NCBI RefSeq assembly: GCF_001424165.1
Contig: NZ_LMOJ01000023.1
Span: forward strand, 62,001-126,000
Source of the DNA: Massilia sp. Leaf139
Lineage (GTDB): Bacteria; Pseudomonadota; Gammaproteobacteria; Burkholderiales; Burkholderiaceae_D
Direction: 5' to 3'
DNA: 64,000 bases
The position numbers and the translations under genes are program-made. Each line of letters starts with the position of its first letter. Positions within the stretch are counted from its first letter, which is position 1. Shown piece after piece: positions 8,911-19,702 of this stretch. The notes below the pieces were generated by a model. The model ran no database searches. It was given only the letters and a program-made list of their open reading frames with translations, and had not been told where the DNA came from.

Positions 8911-9333
8911 TCAGGCCTTGAGCTTGCGGTGCTCGATTTTCAGGCAGTGGTTCATGACGACATCGAGGCCGGCGGCGCGTGCCAGGTCGGCGGCGGCCTG
9001 GTTTTCGATCTCGAGCTGCATCCACAGGCAGCCGGCGCGTACGGCGATGGCGTCGCGCGCCAGCGGCGGGATGTCTTCCGACTTGCGGAAGCAGTCGACG
9101 ATGTCGATGCGCTGGCCGCTGGGAGCGAGCGCGTCGGCCGCTTCCTGCACGCTGGCGTAGACGCGCTCGCCCAGGATCTCGTCGCCGGCATAGGCGGGAT
9201 TCACGGGCAGGATCCGATAACCCTGCCCTTGCAGGTATTCGGCGACGCCGAAGCTGGCGCGCTCGGGTTTGTTCGACAGGCCGACGATGGCGATGGTCTT
9301 GCTGTCCTCGAGGATTTGGGCGATCGTTCTCAT
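8911..9333 (-). CDS. CoA-binding domain protein (YccU-like)
   Basis: The 140-residue protein is a single Rossmann-type CoA-binding domain: TIAIVGLSNKPERASFGVAEYL at the N-terminus, ILPVNPAYAGDEILG in the middle and GCLWMQLEIENQAAADLA followed by VVMNHCLKIEH at the end. It resembles YccU and the first domain of succinyl-CoA synthetase alpha. The cellular role is unknown. It lies 17 bases before glutathione peroxidase in the same orientation and is probably co-transcribed with it. Confidence 0.88.
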   Translation of the reverse strand: MRTIAQILEDSKTIAIVGLSNKPERASFGVAEYLQGQGYRILPVNPAYAGDEILGERVYASVQEAADALAPSGQRIDIVDCFRKSEDIPPLARDAIAVRAGCLWMQLEIENQAAADLARAAGLDVVMNHCLKIEHRKLKA

Positions 9334-9473
9334 GGTTTTTATGGGTGTGTTCCGGTCTTCGCTAGCTTAACAGGTTTGCATCGCGCCGCCTGCACGCGCC
9401 TGCGTTCCGGTTCGGTTTGCACGAGGGGGCGGAGCTGTGGAAAGATGGCGGCTTCGACCTTCCGGACTCATCC

Positions 9474-10079
9474 ATGAAAACCCTGCACGCCGCGCGCCTC
9501 GTCGTTCCCCTCCTCTTTGCGCTGGCCGCCGCCGGCTGCGCCATACAACCGAACGCTACTGCGCCCACGATCGTCCCCGTCGCCGACTGGGGCGGCACCC
9601 CGGCCGACCCGGCGCGGGCGCGGCGCCACACGATTACCCATATCACCCTGCACCACCAGGGCGAACCCTTCAAAGCCGGCACGGATCCGCGCCAGTACCT
9701 GCGCAATCTGCAGAACTGGTCGCGCAATACGAAGGGCTGGCTCGACATCCCCTACCACTACATCATCGATCTCGAGGGACGCACCTATGCCGGGCGCGAC
9801 ATCGCCTATGCGGGCGACACGAATACCGAGTACGACCCGCGCGGCCACGCCTTGATCGAGGTGGTAGGCAATTTCGAGGAGGTGGAGCCGAACCAGGCCC
9901 AGCTGGATGCCGTGGTCGACGTGATGGCCATGCTGGCGAAGCAACACGGTGTCCCGGTCGAGCGCATCGCCAGCCACCGCGACCATTCGGACAAGACCGT
10001 GTGTCCAGGCGCGAATTTATACCGCTTTGTCCAGAGCGGATATTTCAGGGAGCAGGTCGCGGCGCGGCTTGCCCAGTGA
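9474..10079 (+). CDS. N-acetylmuramoyl-L-alanine amidase, lipoprotein
   Basis: A 201-residue amidase_2/PGRP-type enzyme that cleaves the bond between muramic acid and the peptide of peptidoglycan. The N-terminal signal ends in LAAAGC with lipidated Cys22. The zinc-site His60 is in ITLHHQG; a second His and Cys lie in IASHRDHSDKTVCPGANLYR. Family relatives include AmpD, but AmpD is cytosolic whereas this copy is exported, likely to the outer membrane. The start ATG at 9474 begins the signal peptide; an in-frame codon at 9417 would put 19 polar residues before it. Confidence 0.9.
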   Translation: MKTLHAARLVVPLLFALAAAGCAIQPNATAPTIVPVADWGGTPADPARARRHTITHITLHHQGEPFKAGTDPRQYLRNLQNWSRNTKGWLDIPYHYIIDLEGRTYAGRDIAYAGDTNTEYDPRGHALIEVVGNFEEVEPNQAQLDAVVDVMAMLAKQHGVPVERIASHRDHSDKTVCPGANLYRFVQSGYFREQVAARLAQ

Positions 10080-10237
10080 CATTCGGCTGGCGAAGACTCG
10101 GCCGGCTTGACTCATTCTTTAAAGCATTTTCGGTCGCTTAACGATTGCTGAAGAGAAAACATAAAACCGCATAAGCTTGCGGAATGAATCGAAGCCCGCT
10201 GTTTCAGATCCTTGCCCGCGCTGCTGTCATAAGTCAG

Positions 10238-10267
10238 TTGACACTCGCCAAGTTAAATTTTTATTAA
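10238..10267 (+). promoter_or_regulatory. Candidate sigma-70 promoter for the small-peptide operon
   Basis: A perfect TTGACA -35 hexamer (10238-10243) is followed after 18 bases by TATTAA (10262-10267), a four-of-six -10. The spacer is AT-rich. Transcription would start near 10275, just upstream of the hairpin and about 190 bases before the first small gene. Confidence 0.5.
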
Positions 10268-10284
10268 TCCAATATTCTCGACTT

Positions 10285-10314
10285 GTAGCCAGACGAGCGT
10301 ACTTGTCTGGCTAC
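10285..10314 (+). promoter_or_regulatory. Perfect 10-bp inverted repeat in the leader
   Basis: GTAGCCAGAC (10285-10294) and GTCTGGCTAC (10305-10314) are exact reverse complements around a 10-base loop. It lies 18 bases past the candidate -10 box, so it would form the 5' end of the transcript. There is no U-tract; an operator or RNA-level control element is more likely than a terminator. Confidence 0.7.
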
Positions 10315-10463
10315 CGCGTAGGCCGCCGCATGTCCGAAAAGGTTTGTTTTAGGAAACGGCAGCGCTGCGTGTGATGTCTGGCCCGCCGCTTTGCATGCGC
10401 CGTATCTGTTCATTTCAACACTAAATAAGCGGCGGATATTCAATCTAACGGATCGAAGTCCGC

Positions 10464-10619
10464 ATGAGCACTTTTATTCAGGAAATACATGGTTTAGCGA
10501 ATTCTATCCCTTCCTATTTCCAAGTTGTCCTCGTCTCGATTGTCTGCCTTTTTACGATGAATCAGGCGCTGGATTTTGGTAAACAGCTGGGCGCGCTCTG
10601 TTATCGCATGCTGCACTGA
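10464..10619 (+). CDS. Small membrane peptide with GxxxG, first gene of bacteriocin-like locus
   Basis: A 51-residue peptide with a hydrophobic segment (about 16-31) and the tail ALDFGKQLGALCYRMLH. It has no double-glycine leader. The tail is clearly similar to the end of the third peptide of the locus (ALDMGYKLGGMLYKAMH): eight of 17 positions are identical, and both have GxxxG and end in His. The ribosome site is weak (GAAG at 10456). It might be a leaderless toxin subunit, an immunity peptide or a decayed precursor. Too short for standard gene callers; called here because of the shared tail and its place 27 bases before the next gene. Confidence 0.55.
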   Translation: MSTFIQEIHGLANSIPSYFQVVLVSIVCLFTMNQALDFGKQLGALCYRMLH

Positions 10620-10646
10620 TGCTTATTCGACTAAAGGAATTTCAAA

Positions 10647-10793
10647 ATGCAAGAGCTGACTATTTGCGAAATTGATGAGGTCTCTGGTGGTGGCCCGGCA
10701 GCAGCGGCCGTCGTGATCGTCGTCGTCGTGCTGATCGCGATCGGCGCAGCGGCGGGTTGGATGGATGAATCGGACAAGAAGAAGCAGAAATAG
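10647..10793 (+). CDS. Double-glycine leader peptide, class IIb bacteriocin-like
   Basis: A 48-residue precursor. Its leader MQELTICEIDEVSGG has the classic double-glycine pattern (EL near the start, V or I before SGG), which C39-peptidase ABC exporters cleave. The core is Ala/Val-rich and hydrophobic, with a GAAAG (GxxxG) motif at 33-37, then a charged tail DESDKKKQK. AAGGAA at 10634-10639 is a good ribosome site. GxxxG motifs and a hydrophobic core are hallmarks of two-peptide bacteriocins; the partner could be the next gene. No exporter or immunity gene with clear identity is visible in the window. Confidence 0.75.
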   Translation: MQELTICEIDEVSGGGPAAAAVVIVVVVLIAIGAAAGWMDESDKKKQK

Positions 10794-10843
10794 GCGGGAC
10801 GCAGCACCATCGATGCTTTGCCCACAAAATAAAAGGAAATCAA

Positions 10844-11032
10844 ATGAATACGATAATGCAGTTACAGCCGGCCGCTACCATGGCCATGGTCGAATTGGAC
10901 GAACACGAGATCACCCACATTTCAGGCGGTCACCCTGCGGTGATTGCCACCACCGCCGTCATTGCACTGGGAAGCGCGGCGCTCGACATGGGGTATAAAC
11001 TGGGCGGCATGCTGTACAAGGCGATGCACTAG
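10844..11032 (+). CDS. Double-glycine leader peptide, second bacteriocin-like precursor
   Basis: A 62-residue precursor whose leader ends in ELDEHEITHISGG (residues 17-29) with double glycine at 28-29. The core after cleavage would be 33 residues, starting HPAVIATTAVIALGSAA and ending in the amphipathic LDMGYKLGGMLYKAMH with GxxxG at 50-54. AAGGAAA precedes the ATG at a good distance. It lies 50 bases after the previous peptide and 60 before a bidirectional terminator, so the three small genes form one transcript. The C-terminal tail is shared with the first peptide of the locus. Confidence 0.75.
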   Translation: MNTIMQLQPAATMAMVELDEHEITHISGGHPAVIATTAVIALGSAALDMGYKLGGMLYKAMH

Positions 11033-11083
11033 ACCGGCGACTCCCTGCGCCGCGGCGCGCGCCACGGCGATGGAATCCGGACA

Positions 11084-11116
11084 TAAAAAAAGGCAGAGCG
11101 TTCGCTCTGCCTTTCT
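11084..11116. terminator. Bidirectional intrinsic terminator (peptide locus / atp operon)
   Basis: GGCAGAGCG (11092-11100) pairs with CGCTCTGCC (11103-11111). On the minus strand the stem is followed by seven T residues (A-run at 11085-11091), a good terminator for the ATP synthase operon ending at 11141. On the plus strand a shorter T-rich stretch follows, enough to end the small-peptide transcript. Confidence 0.85.
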
Positions 11117-11140
11117 TGTTGCTGCGCCGCGCTCGGTCGA

Positions 11141-11563
11141 TTACCGGCCGCGCGAACGCAGTCTCTGGATCGCTGCCAGCTGGGCAATGGCCGAGGCCAG
11201 TTCGGCTTGCGCTTTCGCGTAGTCGATCTGGGCGTCCTGCGATTGCATCAGCTCTTCGGCTAGCTGCTTGGCCGCGGTCGCTTTTGCCTCGTCCAGGTCG
11301 CCACCGCGGATTGCGGTGTCGGCCAGTACCGTCACGCCGTTCGGCTGCACTTCAAGGATACCGCCGGCGACGAAGACGAACTCTTCACCACCGTCGGCCT
11401 TCTCGATGCGTACCGCACCCGGGCGGATGCGCGTGATCAGCGGGGTGTGCTTCGGGTAGATACCCAGCTCGCCTGCTTCACCCGGCAACGCGACGAATAC
11501 GGCTTCGCCAGAAAAAATCTGCGCTTCGGCCGAGACCACGTCAACGTGAATTGTGTTTGCCAT
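11141..11563 (-). CDS. atpC: F1Fo ATP synthase epsilon subunit
   Basis: The 140-residue epsilon subunit has the N-terminal beta-sandwich ([40 protein letters not shown]) and the C-terminal helical hairpin that can inhibit ATP hydrolysis. It is part of the central rotor stalk with gamma. It is the last gene of the operon, 26 bases after atpD and just before the terminator. Confidence 0.97.
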   Translation of the reverse strand: MANTIHVDVVSAEAQIFSGEAVFVALPGEAGELGIYPKHTPLITRIRPGAVRIEKADGGEEFVFVAGGILEVQPNGVTVLADTAIRGGDLDEAKATAAKQLAEELMQSQDAQIDYAKAQAELASAIAQLAAIQRLRSRGR

Positions 11564-11589
11564 GTGTGTCCTTCAGTTGAAGAGCCGAC

Positions 11590-13026
<1,437 letters not shown>

Positions 13027-13902
13027 TTAGACCGCGGCCGCGCCGGCGACGATCTCGGAGAGTTCTTTGGTAATCGCTGCCTGGCGGGTCTTGTTATAGA
13101 CCAGCTTCAGTTCGCCGATGACGCTACCTGCGTTGTCGCTTGCCGCCTTCATCGCGACCATGCGCGCCGACTGCTCGGACGCCAGGTTTTCCGCGACGGC
13201 CTGGTACACCAGGGCCTCGACATAACGCACCAGCAGTTCGTCGATGACGACTTGCGCTTCCGGTTCGTAGATGTAATCCCACGAGATCGAACCCTTGTCC
13301 GCTTCCAGGTGCTTCGCCGGCAACGGGAGCAGCTGCTCGACGACCGGTTCCTGCTTCATCGTGTTGATGAACTTGGTGTAGCACAGGTAAACCGCGTCCA
13401 GCTGGCCGTCCTGGTATGCGTCGAGCATGACCTTGATCGGGCCGATCAGCTTTTCCAGGTGCGGGGTGTCGCCGATCTGCGTTGCATGCGATACCAGCTT
13501 GACGCCGACGCGGTTCAGGAAGCCCAGGCCCTTGTTGCCGATGGCAACCGCCTCGACGCGGTTGCCCGCCGCTTCCAGTTCCTTCGTCTTGAGCGTCACC
13601 TGGCGCAGGATGTTGGTGTTCATGCCGCCGCACAGACCTTTATCGGTCGTGACGACGATGAAGCCGACAGCTTTCGCCTGCACGTGCTTGGCTTGCGCCA
13701 TGAACACGTGGGTGTACTCCGGGTTTGCGCCGGCCAGATTGGCGGTGATGTTCCGAACCTTTTCACTGTAGGGACGGGCGGCGCGCATGCGATCCTGCGC
13801 CTTGCGCATTTTCGATGCGGCGACCATTTCCATCGCCTTGGTGATCTTCTTCGTATTCTCTACGCTCTTGATCTTGCCACGAATCTCTTTGCCTACTGCC
13901 AT
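13027..13902 (-). CDS. atpG: F1Fo ATP synthase gamma subunit
   Basis: The 291-residue gamma subunit, the central rotor shaft. The N-terminal coiled-coil helix is [33 protein letters not shown] and the C-terminal helix contains [18 protein letters not shown] and ends in [19 protein letters not shown], both diagnostic. It is 33 bases upstream of atpD. Confidence 0.97.
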   Translation of the reverse strand: MAVGKEIRGKIKSVENTKKITKAMEMVAASKMRKAQDRMRAARPYSEKVRNITANLAGANPEYTHVFMAQAKHVQAKAVGFIVVTTDKGLCGGMNTNILRQVTLKTKELEAAGNRVEAVAIGNKGLGFLNRVGVKLVSHATQIGDTPHLEKLIGPIKVMLDAYQDGQLDAVYLCYTKFINTMKQEPVVEQLLPLPAKHLEADKGSISWDYIYEPEAQVVIDELLVRYVEALVYQAVAENLASEQSARMVAMKAASDNAGSVIGELKLVYNKTRQAAITKELSEIVAGAAAV

Positions 13903-13964
13903 GAGTCCTTACTCCTTCCGGTCACCGGCGCCGCGTTCCGCTGCGGCGCCGGATCTTTCATTCA

Positions 13965-15506
13965 TTAAAATGCGCCGGATTTTTTGAAATCAGCAATGGC
14001 GGCGGCGAGTGCTGCTTCGCTGTCCTTGTCCAGTTGCTTGGTTTCTTCGATCTTCGACAGGAGCGCAGCCTGCTTGGTCTTCAGGTAGCCGTGCAGGCCA
14101 TTCTCGAAGGCCAGCACTTGCTTGACTTCGATATCGTCGAAGTAGCCCTTGTTGACGGCGAACAGCGATGCGGCCATCAGCGAGATCGGCAGCGGCGAGT
14201 ACTGCGGCTGCTTGAGCAGCTCGGTCACGCGCGCGCCACGGTCCAGCTGCTTGCGGGTCGATTCGTCCAGATCCGATGCGAACTGCGCGAACGCAGCCAG
14301 TTCACGGTACTGCGCCAGGTCGGTACGGATACCGCCCGACAGGTTTTTGATGACCTTGGTCTGGGCAGCGCCGCCGACGCGCGACACGGAAATACCGGCG
14401 TTGATCGCAGGACGGATACCGGCGTTGAACAGCGAGGTCTCCAGGAAGATCTGGCCGTCGGTAATCGAAATCACGTTGGTCGGCACGAAGGCCGAGACGT
14501 CGCCCGCTTGGGTTTCGATGATCGGCAGTGCGGTCAGCGAACCGGTCTTACCGGTGACTTCGCCGTTGGTGAAGGCCGACACGTAGTCGGCGTTCACGCG
14601 CGCTGCGCGCTCGAGCAGACGGCTGTGCAGGTAGAACACGTCGCCTGGATACGCTTCGCGGCCTGGTGGGCGGCGCAGCAGCAGCGAGATCTGGCGGTAA
14701 GCGACAGCCTGCTTCGACAGGTCATCATAGACGATCAGCGCATCTTGACCGCGGTCGCGGAAGTATTCGCCCATCGCGCAGCCCGAATAGGCCGAGATGT
14801 ACTGCATGGCGGCCGATTCCGACGCCGAAGCGGCGACGACGATCGTGTAGTCCATGGCGCCGTGCTGTTCCAGGGAACGCACGATGTTCTTGATCGTCGA
14901 TGCCTTCTGGCCGATCGCGACATACACGCAGGTGACGTTCTGGCCACGCTGGTTGATGATCGCGTCGACGGCGACGGCCGACTTGCCGGTCTGGCGGTCG
15001 CCAATGATCAGCTCGCGCTGGCCACGGCCGATCGGCACCATCGCGTCAATCGACTTGATGCCGGTCTGCATAGGCTGCGAGACGGATTCACGGGCAATGA
15101 CGCCTGGCGCGATCTTTTCGATCGGAGCGGTCAGCGTCGTGTTGATCGGGCCCTTGCCGTCGATCGGCTGACCCAGGGCGTTGACCACGCGGCCACGCAG
15201 TTCAGGACCGATCGGCACTTCCAGGATGCGGCCGGTCGTCTTGACGGTGTCGCCTTCCGAGATGTGCTCGTACGAACCCAGGATGACCGAACCGACCGAG
15301 TCGCGCTCGAGGTTCATCGCCAGGCCGAAGGTATTGCCAGGGAATTCCAGCATCTCGCCCTGCATCACGTCCGACAGACCATGGATGCGGCAGATACCGT
15401 CGGCGACGGAGATCACCGTGCCTTGATTGCGAACGTCAGCGGACGCTTCGAGGCCCTGGATCCGGCTCTTGATCAGTTCGCTGATTTCAGATGAATTAAG
15501 TTGCAT
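13965..15506 (-). CDS. atpA: F1Fo ATP synthase alpha subunit
   Basis: The 513-residue non-catalytic nucleotide-binding subunit. Walker A is GDRQTGKS (169-176); the arginine finger region lies in the conserved segment [10 protein letters not shown]. The N-terminus [16 protein letters not shown] binds delta. It is full length and in standard order between atpH and atpG. Confidence 0.98.
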   Translation of the reverse strand: MQLNSSEISELIKSRIQGLEASADVRNQGTVISVADGICRIHGLSDVMQGEMLEFPGNTFGLAMNLERDSVGSVILGSYEHISEGDTVKTTGRILEVPIGPELRGRVVNALGQPIDGKGPINTTLTAPIEKIAPGVIARESVSQPMQTGIKSIDAMVPIGRGQRELIIGDRQTGKSAVAVDAIINQRGQNVTCVYVAIGQKASTIKNIVRSLEQHGAMDYTIVVAASASESAAMQYISAYSGCAMGEYFRDRGQDALIVYDDLSKQAVAYRQISLLLRRPPGREAYPGDVFYLHSRLLERAARVNADYVSAFTNGEVTGKTGSLTALPIIETQAGDVSAFVPTNVISITDGQIFLETSLFNAGIRPAINAGISVSRVGGAAQTKVIKNLSGGIRTDLAQYRELAAFAQFASDLDESTRKQLDRGARVTELLKQPQYSPLPISLMAASLFAVNKGYFDDIEVKQVLAFENGLHGYLKTKQAALLSKIEETKQLDKDSEAALAAAIADFKKSGAF

Positions 15507-15579
15507 GAGTGCTAACTCCTAATAGTTTCTTGATGCGTAGGGCAAGGACGTGAGATGCCGGCAAGGGTGCGAAGTTCGC

Positions 15580-16113
15580 TTAAGCGGTCAGCGCAGCGTG
15601 CATCTGCTGCAGCTTGGCGCGTACCGAGGTATCGAGCACTTCATCGCCGACCAGCACGCGCACACCACCGATCAGGGACGGATCCACGGTGACCGTTGGG
15701 TTGAGCTTGCGGCCAAATTTCTTTTCCAGCACGCCGACCAGTTCTGCCAGCTGGGCATCGCTCAGGGCAAAGGCGCTGGCGATGTCCGCATCGGCGGCGC
15801 CGAGCTGGGCATTCTTGAGCGCCTGGAACTGTGCGCCGATTTCCGGCAGCAGGGTGATGCGGCCGTTTTCGGCCAGCATCGTCAGCAGGTTGGTCGCTTC
15901 CGGCGTCACTGGTGCTTTCACCAGCGAGGACAGGGTGGCGACCAGCTCGGCGGAGGTCAGTTTCGGGTTGGCGGCAAACGCCTGCACATCAGGGTTGGCG
16001 CCGACTTGTGCCAGCTGCGACACCAGTTCGGACCAGGCTGCCATGTCGCCCTGTTGGGCAACACGGAACAGCGCTTCGGCGTAGGGACGGGCGACGGTTG
16101 CGAGTTCGGCCAT
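15580..16113 (-). CDS. atpH: F1Fo ATP synthase delta subunit
   Basis: A 177-residue delta (OSCP) subunit linking F1 to the b-subunit stator stalk. The N-terminal helical domain begins [16 protein letters not shown], and the C-terminal part has [25 protein letters not shown], the most conserved segment of the family. It is two bases downstream of atpF. Confidence 0.96.
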   Translation of the reverse strand: MAELATVARPYAEALFRVAQQGDMAAWSELVSQLAQVGANPDVQAFAANPKLTSAELVATLSSLVKAPVTPEATNLLTMLAENGRITLLPEIGAQFQALKNAQLGAADADIASAFALSDAQLAELVGVLEKKFGRKLNPTVTVDPSLIGGVRVLVGDEVLDTSVRAKLQQMHAALTA

Positions 16114-16115
16114 GA

Positions 16116-16586
16116 TTACAGCTCGGTCGACAGTTGCGACAGCAGGGCGGCGTGCGCTTCTGCGTTCACTTCACGCTTGAGGATCTGCTCGGCGCCTTGC
16201 ACTGCCAGGGCAGCCACTTGTCCACGCAGTTCTTCGCGCACGCGCGTCACTTGCTGCTCGGCGTCGGCCTTGGCATTCGCAACGATACGGGCGGCTTCTT
16301 CGGCGGCGGTCTTCTTGGCGTCGTCGATGATCATCTGCGCGCGCTTTTCGGCGTCGGCGATGCGCTTCTGGCCTTCGTCACGGGCGCCGGCCAGTTCGGC
16401 CTGCACGCGCTTTTCGGCGGCGGCGAGGTCGGCCTTGCCACGGTCGGCGGCGGCCAGTCCATTGGCGATCTTCTCGGCGCGCTCGTCGAGCGCTTTCATC
16501 AGCGGTGGCCACACGAACTTCATCGTGAACATCGCCAGAATGAAGAAGACCACGACCTGGGCAAACAGGGTTGCGTTGAGGTTCAC
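16116..16586 (-). CDS. atpF: F1Fo ATP synthase b subunit
   Basis: The 156-residue b subunit of the peripheral stalk. One membrane helix at the N-terminus ([20 protein letters not shown]) is followed by a long Ala/Glu/Lys/Arg-rich coiled coil that dimerises and reaches the delta subunit. Only one b gene is present, so this is the homodimeric type. Confidence 0.96.
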   Translation of the reverse strand: MNLNATLFAQVVVFFILAMFTMKFVWPPLMKALDERAEKIANGLAAADRGKADLAAAEKRVQAELAGARDEGQKRIADAEKRAQMIIDDAKKTAAEEAARIVANAKADAEQQVTRVREELRGQVAALAVQGAEQILKREVNAEAHAALLSQLSTEL

Positions 16587-16659
16587 GGTATTTTCCTTCT
16601 CACAAAAACGGATGCCGAACCGCGATGGTTCGGCCCTTCAGAACGAAAGTTCGCTTGGA

Positions 16660-16914
<255 letters not shown>

Positions 16915-16986
16915 TTAATTTAAAAACTAGATTAAAAACTACTACTTCGTTACTACTACAATTCTGTTCGATGCTTGTGGCGCCGA

Positions 16987-17823
16987 TCAGTGGCCTTCGT
17001 GGGCCTGACCGATATACACCAGCGTCAGCATCATGAAGATGAATGCCTGCAGGAACACGATCAGGATGTGGAAGATCGCCCAAATCGAACCTGCAATCAC
17101 GTGGCCGATAATGCCAAACGCAGTTGCCATGGAGCCGAGCAAAGCAATCAACAGGAACAACAGCTCACCGGCGTACATATTGCCGAACAGTCGCATGCCC
17201 AGCGACACGGTTTTTGCTGCGTATTCGATGATGTTCAGGAGCAGGTTGAACGGCGCCATCCAGATGCCGAACGGTGCGGCGAACAATTCGTGGATCCAGC
17301 CGCCGATGCCCTTGATTTTCAGGTTGTAGTAAATCATCAGGATGAACACACCGATGGCGATACCCAGGCTGCCGTTCAGGTCAGCGGTCGGCACCACGCG
17401 GTGGTACGGGAAGATGTGCTCGACGCCCAGGTAGGCAAAGGCTTGCGAGAACATGTCCACCGGCAGGAAGTCCAGCGAGTTCATCAGGGCGACCCAGACG
17501 AACACGGTCAGCGCCAGCGGGGCGATGAAGCTGCGGTCGCCATGGACGATCGACTTCGACTGGTTCTCGACCATCTCGACCAGGATCTCGACGGCGGCCT
17601 GGAAACGGCCCGGCACGCCGGAAGTGGCGCGGCGCGCCGCTTTCCACAGCAGCAGGCAGCCGACCACGCCCATCAGCACCGACCAGAAGATGGTGTCGAG
17701 GTTGATGACGGAAAAGTCGACGACGAAGCTTTGGTGCTTGTTCGACAGGTGGCCAAGGTGGTGGGTGATGTACTCTGATGCGGTGGGCGCGTGGTGTGCG
17801 CCTTCTACGGTTGTCGTCGCCAT
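16987..17823 (-). CDS. atpB: F1Fo ATP synthase a subunit
   Basis: The 278-residue membrane a subunit that forms the proton half-channels. The essential arginine lies in [16 protein letters not shown], and the last helices ([31 protein letters not shown]) are typical. It lies two bases after atpI. Confidence 0.96.
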   Translation of the reverse strand: MATTTVEGAHHAPTASEYITHHLGHLSNKHQSFVVDFSVINLDTIFWSVLMGVVGCLLLWKAARRATSGVPGRFQAAVEILVEMVENQSKSIVHGDRSFIAPLALTVFVWVALMNSLDFLPVDMFSQAFAYLGVEHIFPYHRVVPTADLNGSLGIAIGVFILMIYYNLKIKGIGGWIHELFAAPFGIWMAPFNLLLNIIEYAAKTVSLGMRLFGNMYAGELLFLLIALLGSMATAFGIIGHVIAGSIWAIFHILIVFLQAFIFMMLTLVYIGQAHEGH

Positions 17824-17825
17824 TT

Positions 17826-18164
17826 TCAGTGCCTAAATAATAAAATAATGTAACTTTTCAGCGCTACGACGAACCCGGCCATCAAGGCCAGCCAGTTCAG
17901 GTCGTGGTACAGCGAGGCGGTCAACCACAACAGGGCCACCGTCAGTGCAATCTTTATAAATTCCCAGATGAAAAACGTTGCAGGGTTCGCCCCACCCGCC
18001 TTCTGCGCGCTGGCGAACAGCCGCACCGCCATGATGCCGTTGGGCACGACACAACAGATTCCGCCGAGTACCGCCGAAAACATCGCAGGCCATCCCCCCA
18101 ACAGTGCGGCGAGGACGCCGACGACTGCCGTCGCGATCAATTGCAGGGAGACCAGGCGCAACAT
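17826..18164 (-). CDS. atpI: ATP synthase subunit I
   Basis: A 112-residue, four-helix membrane protein at the head of the atp operon. AtpI (uncI) helps assemble the c-ring and is usually dispensable. Its [28 protein letters not shown] segment is typical. Its stop is two bases from the atpB start. The operon promoter should lie in 18165-18797. Confidence 0.9.
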   Translation of the reverse strand: MLRLVSLQLIATAVVGVLAALLGGWPAMFSAVLGGICCVVPNGIMAVRLFASAQKAGGANPATFFIWEFIKIALTVALLWLTASLYHDLNWLALMAGFVVALKSYIILLFRH

Positions 18165-18797
18165 TTTTATTCTCTCGCCTTGGCCGTTGGAACCGAGTTA
18201 CGGTGTGGTAATTACATGAATCAGCGGGATTATATGTTCGTTCATGCATCTGAGTCAAACGATTCCCGTTGTGCTCGTCCGTTCCACGGAGGGCTGAAAT
18301 GTCACACAAATATTGCTCGAAACGGGGGTTTTCACGGTAGTTCGCGACAAGAAATACAGATGTGGAAGCAGAAACGGGTGCGCGTCATGGCCGCGTTACC
18401 GTAGTTTTGCGGTAGCGCGTGGCGTTGTCATGTGGTAACGGAAAGCGGGCTTGGGCGCCGCCGGCCCCTCTGCCGTTCGGCCCGAAGTGAAGGCACTGGC
18501 CTGGTGCGCGTGGGCTTCATGTGAATGCGCCTGCTTGTACACCGGCTCCGCACACGATGTCGACAGACTTGTGTACAGGCTTATCCACAGCCGAGCCAGC
18601 GATGATCCCCCCTCCCGTAGGGTGGACACCCGTGTCCGCGGCTGTTCATGTGCGTCACCTGTGACGGCGACACACGATGGCTTGCTTATGCACCGCCTGT
18701 CCACCGCCTGTCTACCGGGTGTCCACACCCCTGTACAGGTTTATGCACGCGCTTGTCGACAGGTTTATCCACAAGCGCGTTTTTCAATGTCCGCGGC
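18165..18797. other. Gene-free region with DnaA-type boxes between atpI and parB
   Basis: About 630 bases without a gene. The right part carries DnaA-like 9-mers: perfect TTATCCACA at 18581-18589 and 18765-18773, and TTATGCAC at 18686 and 18741. They are embedded in a repeated context, GTACAGG(C/T)TTATCCACA or GTACAGGTTTATGCAC. A fragment of the GTAGGGTGG palindromic repeat lies at 18617-18637. The left part must hold the atp promoter, which I could not pinpoint. Confidence 0.65.
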
Positions 18798-19670
18798 TCA
18801 GGCGCGCAGCCGCGCCAGCACACCCTCAAGAATGTCGAGGTCGGCAAAGTCGATGATCATCTGCCCCCTGCCCTTCGGCCCCATCTTGAACACGACCGGC
18901 GTTGCCAGCTTGTCCGACAGCTCTTCCTCTAGGCGGACGATGTCGCCCGACTTTTCCTTCAGACGCGGCTGGGTAGTGGAAGTCGCCTGCTCTTCGAGCG
19001 CGCGCGCCACCAGCTTTTCCGTTTCGCGCACCGACAGGCGTTTCGCCACCACGTGACTAGCGAGCGCGATCTGGCTGGCGTTATCCACCGACAGCAGGGC
19101 GCGCGCATGCCCCATGTCGATATCACCCGCCATCAGCATGGTCTGCACCGGTTGCGCCAGGTTCACCAAGCGCAGCAGGTTCGATACGGCGCTGCGCGAG
19201 CGGCCGACGGCGGTCGCCGCCTGCTCGTGCGTAAAATCGAAATCCGAGATCAGGCGCGCGATGCCCTGCGCTTCTTCCAGCGGATTGAGGTCTTCGCGCT
19301 GGATGTTCTCGATCAGGGCCATCGCGGCGGCGGCCTGGTCGTCGACCTCGCGCACCAGCACCGGGATCTCGTCCAGGCCGGCCAGCTGGGCCGCGCGGAA
19401 GCGGCGCTCGCCGGCGATGATCTCGTAGCGGCCGCCGTTTTCGCCACCGAGGGGGCGCACCAGCACCGGCTGCATGATGCCCTGGGTTTTGATGGAGGCG
19501 GCCAGCTCGTTCAGCGCGCCCTCGTCCATGCGCGTACGCGGCTGGTATTTGCCGGCCTGCAGCTGGGACACGGCCAGCGTCGAGGGCGCCTGCGCCGGCG
19601 CCTCGTTCATGTCGCCGCCTAATAAGGCGTCCAGGCCGCGGCCGAGGCCCTTGAGTTTTTTCGTCGCCAT
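18798..19670 (-). CDS. parB: Chromosome partitioning protein ParB
   Basis: The 290-residue ParB spreads from parS sites and works with ParA in origin segregation. The CTP-binding ParB/Srx domain has GGRYEIIAGERRFRAAQLAG (the GERRxRA arginine patch), the central helix-turn-helix is FTHEQAATAVGRSRSAVSNLLR and the C-terminal dimer domain ends in LARLRA. A DnaA-like TGTGGATAA box lies at 19671-19679, directly before its start. parS sites lie about 3.6 kb away. Confidence 0.96.
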   Translation of the reverse strand: MATKKLKGLGRGLDALLGGDMNEAPAQAPSTLAVSQLQAGKYQPRTRMDEGALNELAASIKTQGIMQPVLVRPLGGENGGRYEIIAGERRFRAAQLAGLDEIPVLVREVDDQAAAAMALIENIQREDLNPLEEAQGIARLISDFDFTHEQAATAVGRSRSAVSNLLRLVNLAQPVQTMLMAGDIDMGHARALLSVDNASQIALASHVVAKRLSVRETEKLVARALEEQATSTTQPRLKEKSGDIVRLEEELSDKLATPVVFKMGPKGRGQMIIDFADLDILEGVLARLRA

Positions 19671-19679
19671 TGTGGATAA
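19671..19679 (-). promoter_or_regulatory. Perfect DnaA-box 9-mer between parA and parB
   Basis: TGTGGATAA, the reverse complement of TTATCCACA, abuts the parB start codon within the 32-base parA-parB gap. DnaA binding here could affect parB translation or transcription; chance occurrence cannot be excluded. Confidence 0.45.
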
Positions 19680-19702
19680 GTCTCCGGATCTGTTCTCTAG
19701 CG

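Larger units (their letters stand above)
10080..10463. other. Gene-free leader region of the small-peptide locus
   Basis: About 384 bases without a convincing gene. It is more AT-rich than the surroundings and contains a promoter-like pair and a perfect hairpin, listed separately. A short open frame at 10177-10374 encodes an Arg/Cys-rich sequence with no family look and is not called. Confidence 0.6.

Noticed and set aside
10177..10374. 65-residue frame in the bacteriocin leader
   Set aside because: It crosses the promoter and hairpin, has basic/Cys-rich random composition and no ribosome site.
14034..15494. Long plus-strand open frame antisense to atpA
   Set aside because: Arg/His/Asp-rich composition is the antisense image of a highly conserved gene; no family look or ribosome site.
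18396..18728. Minus-strand frame in the atpI-parB gap
   Set aside because: It spans the DnaA-box repeats, has random Ser/Arg composition and no ribosome site.
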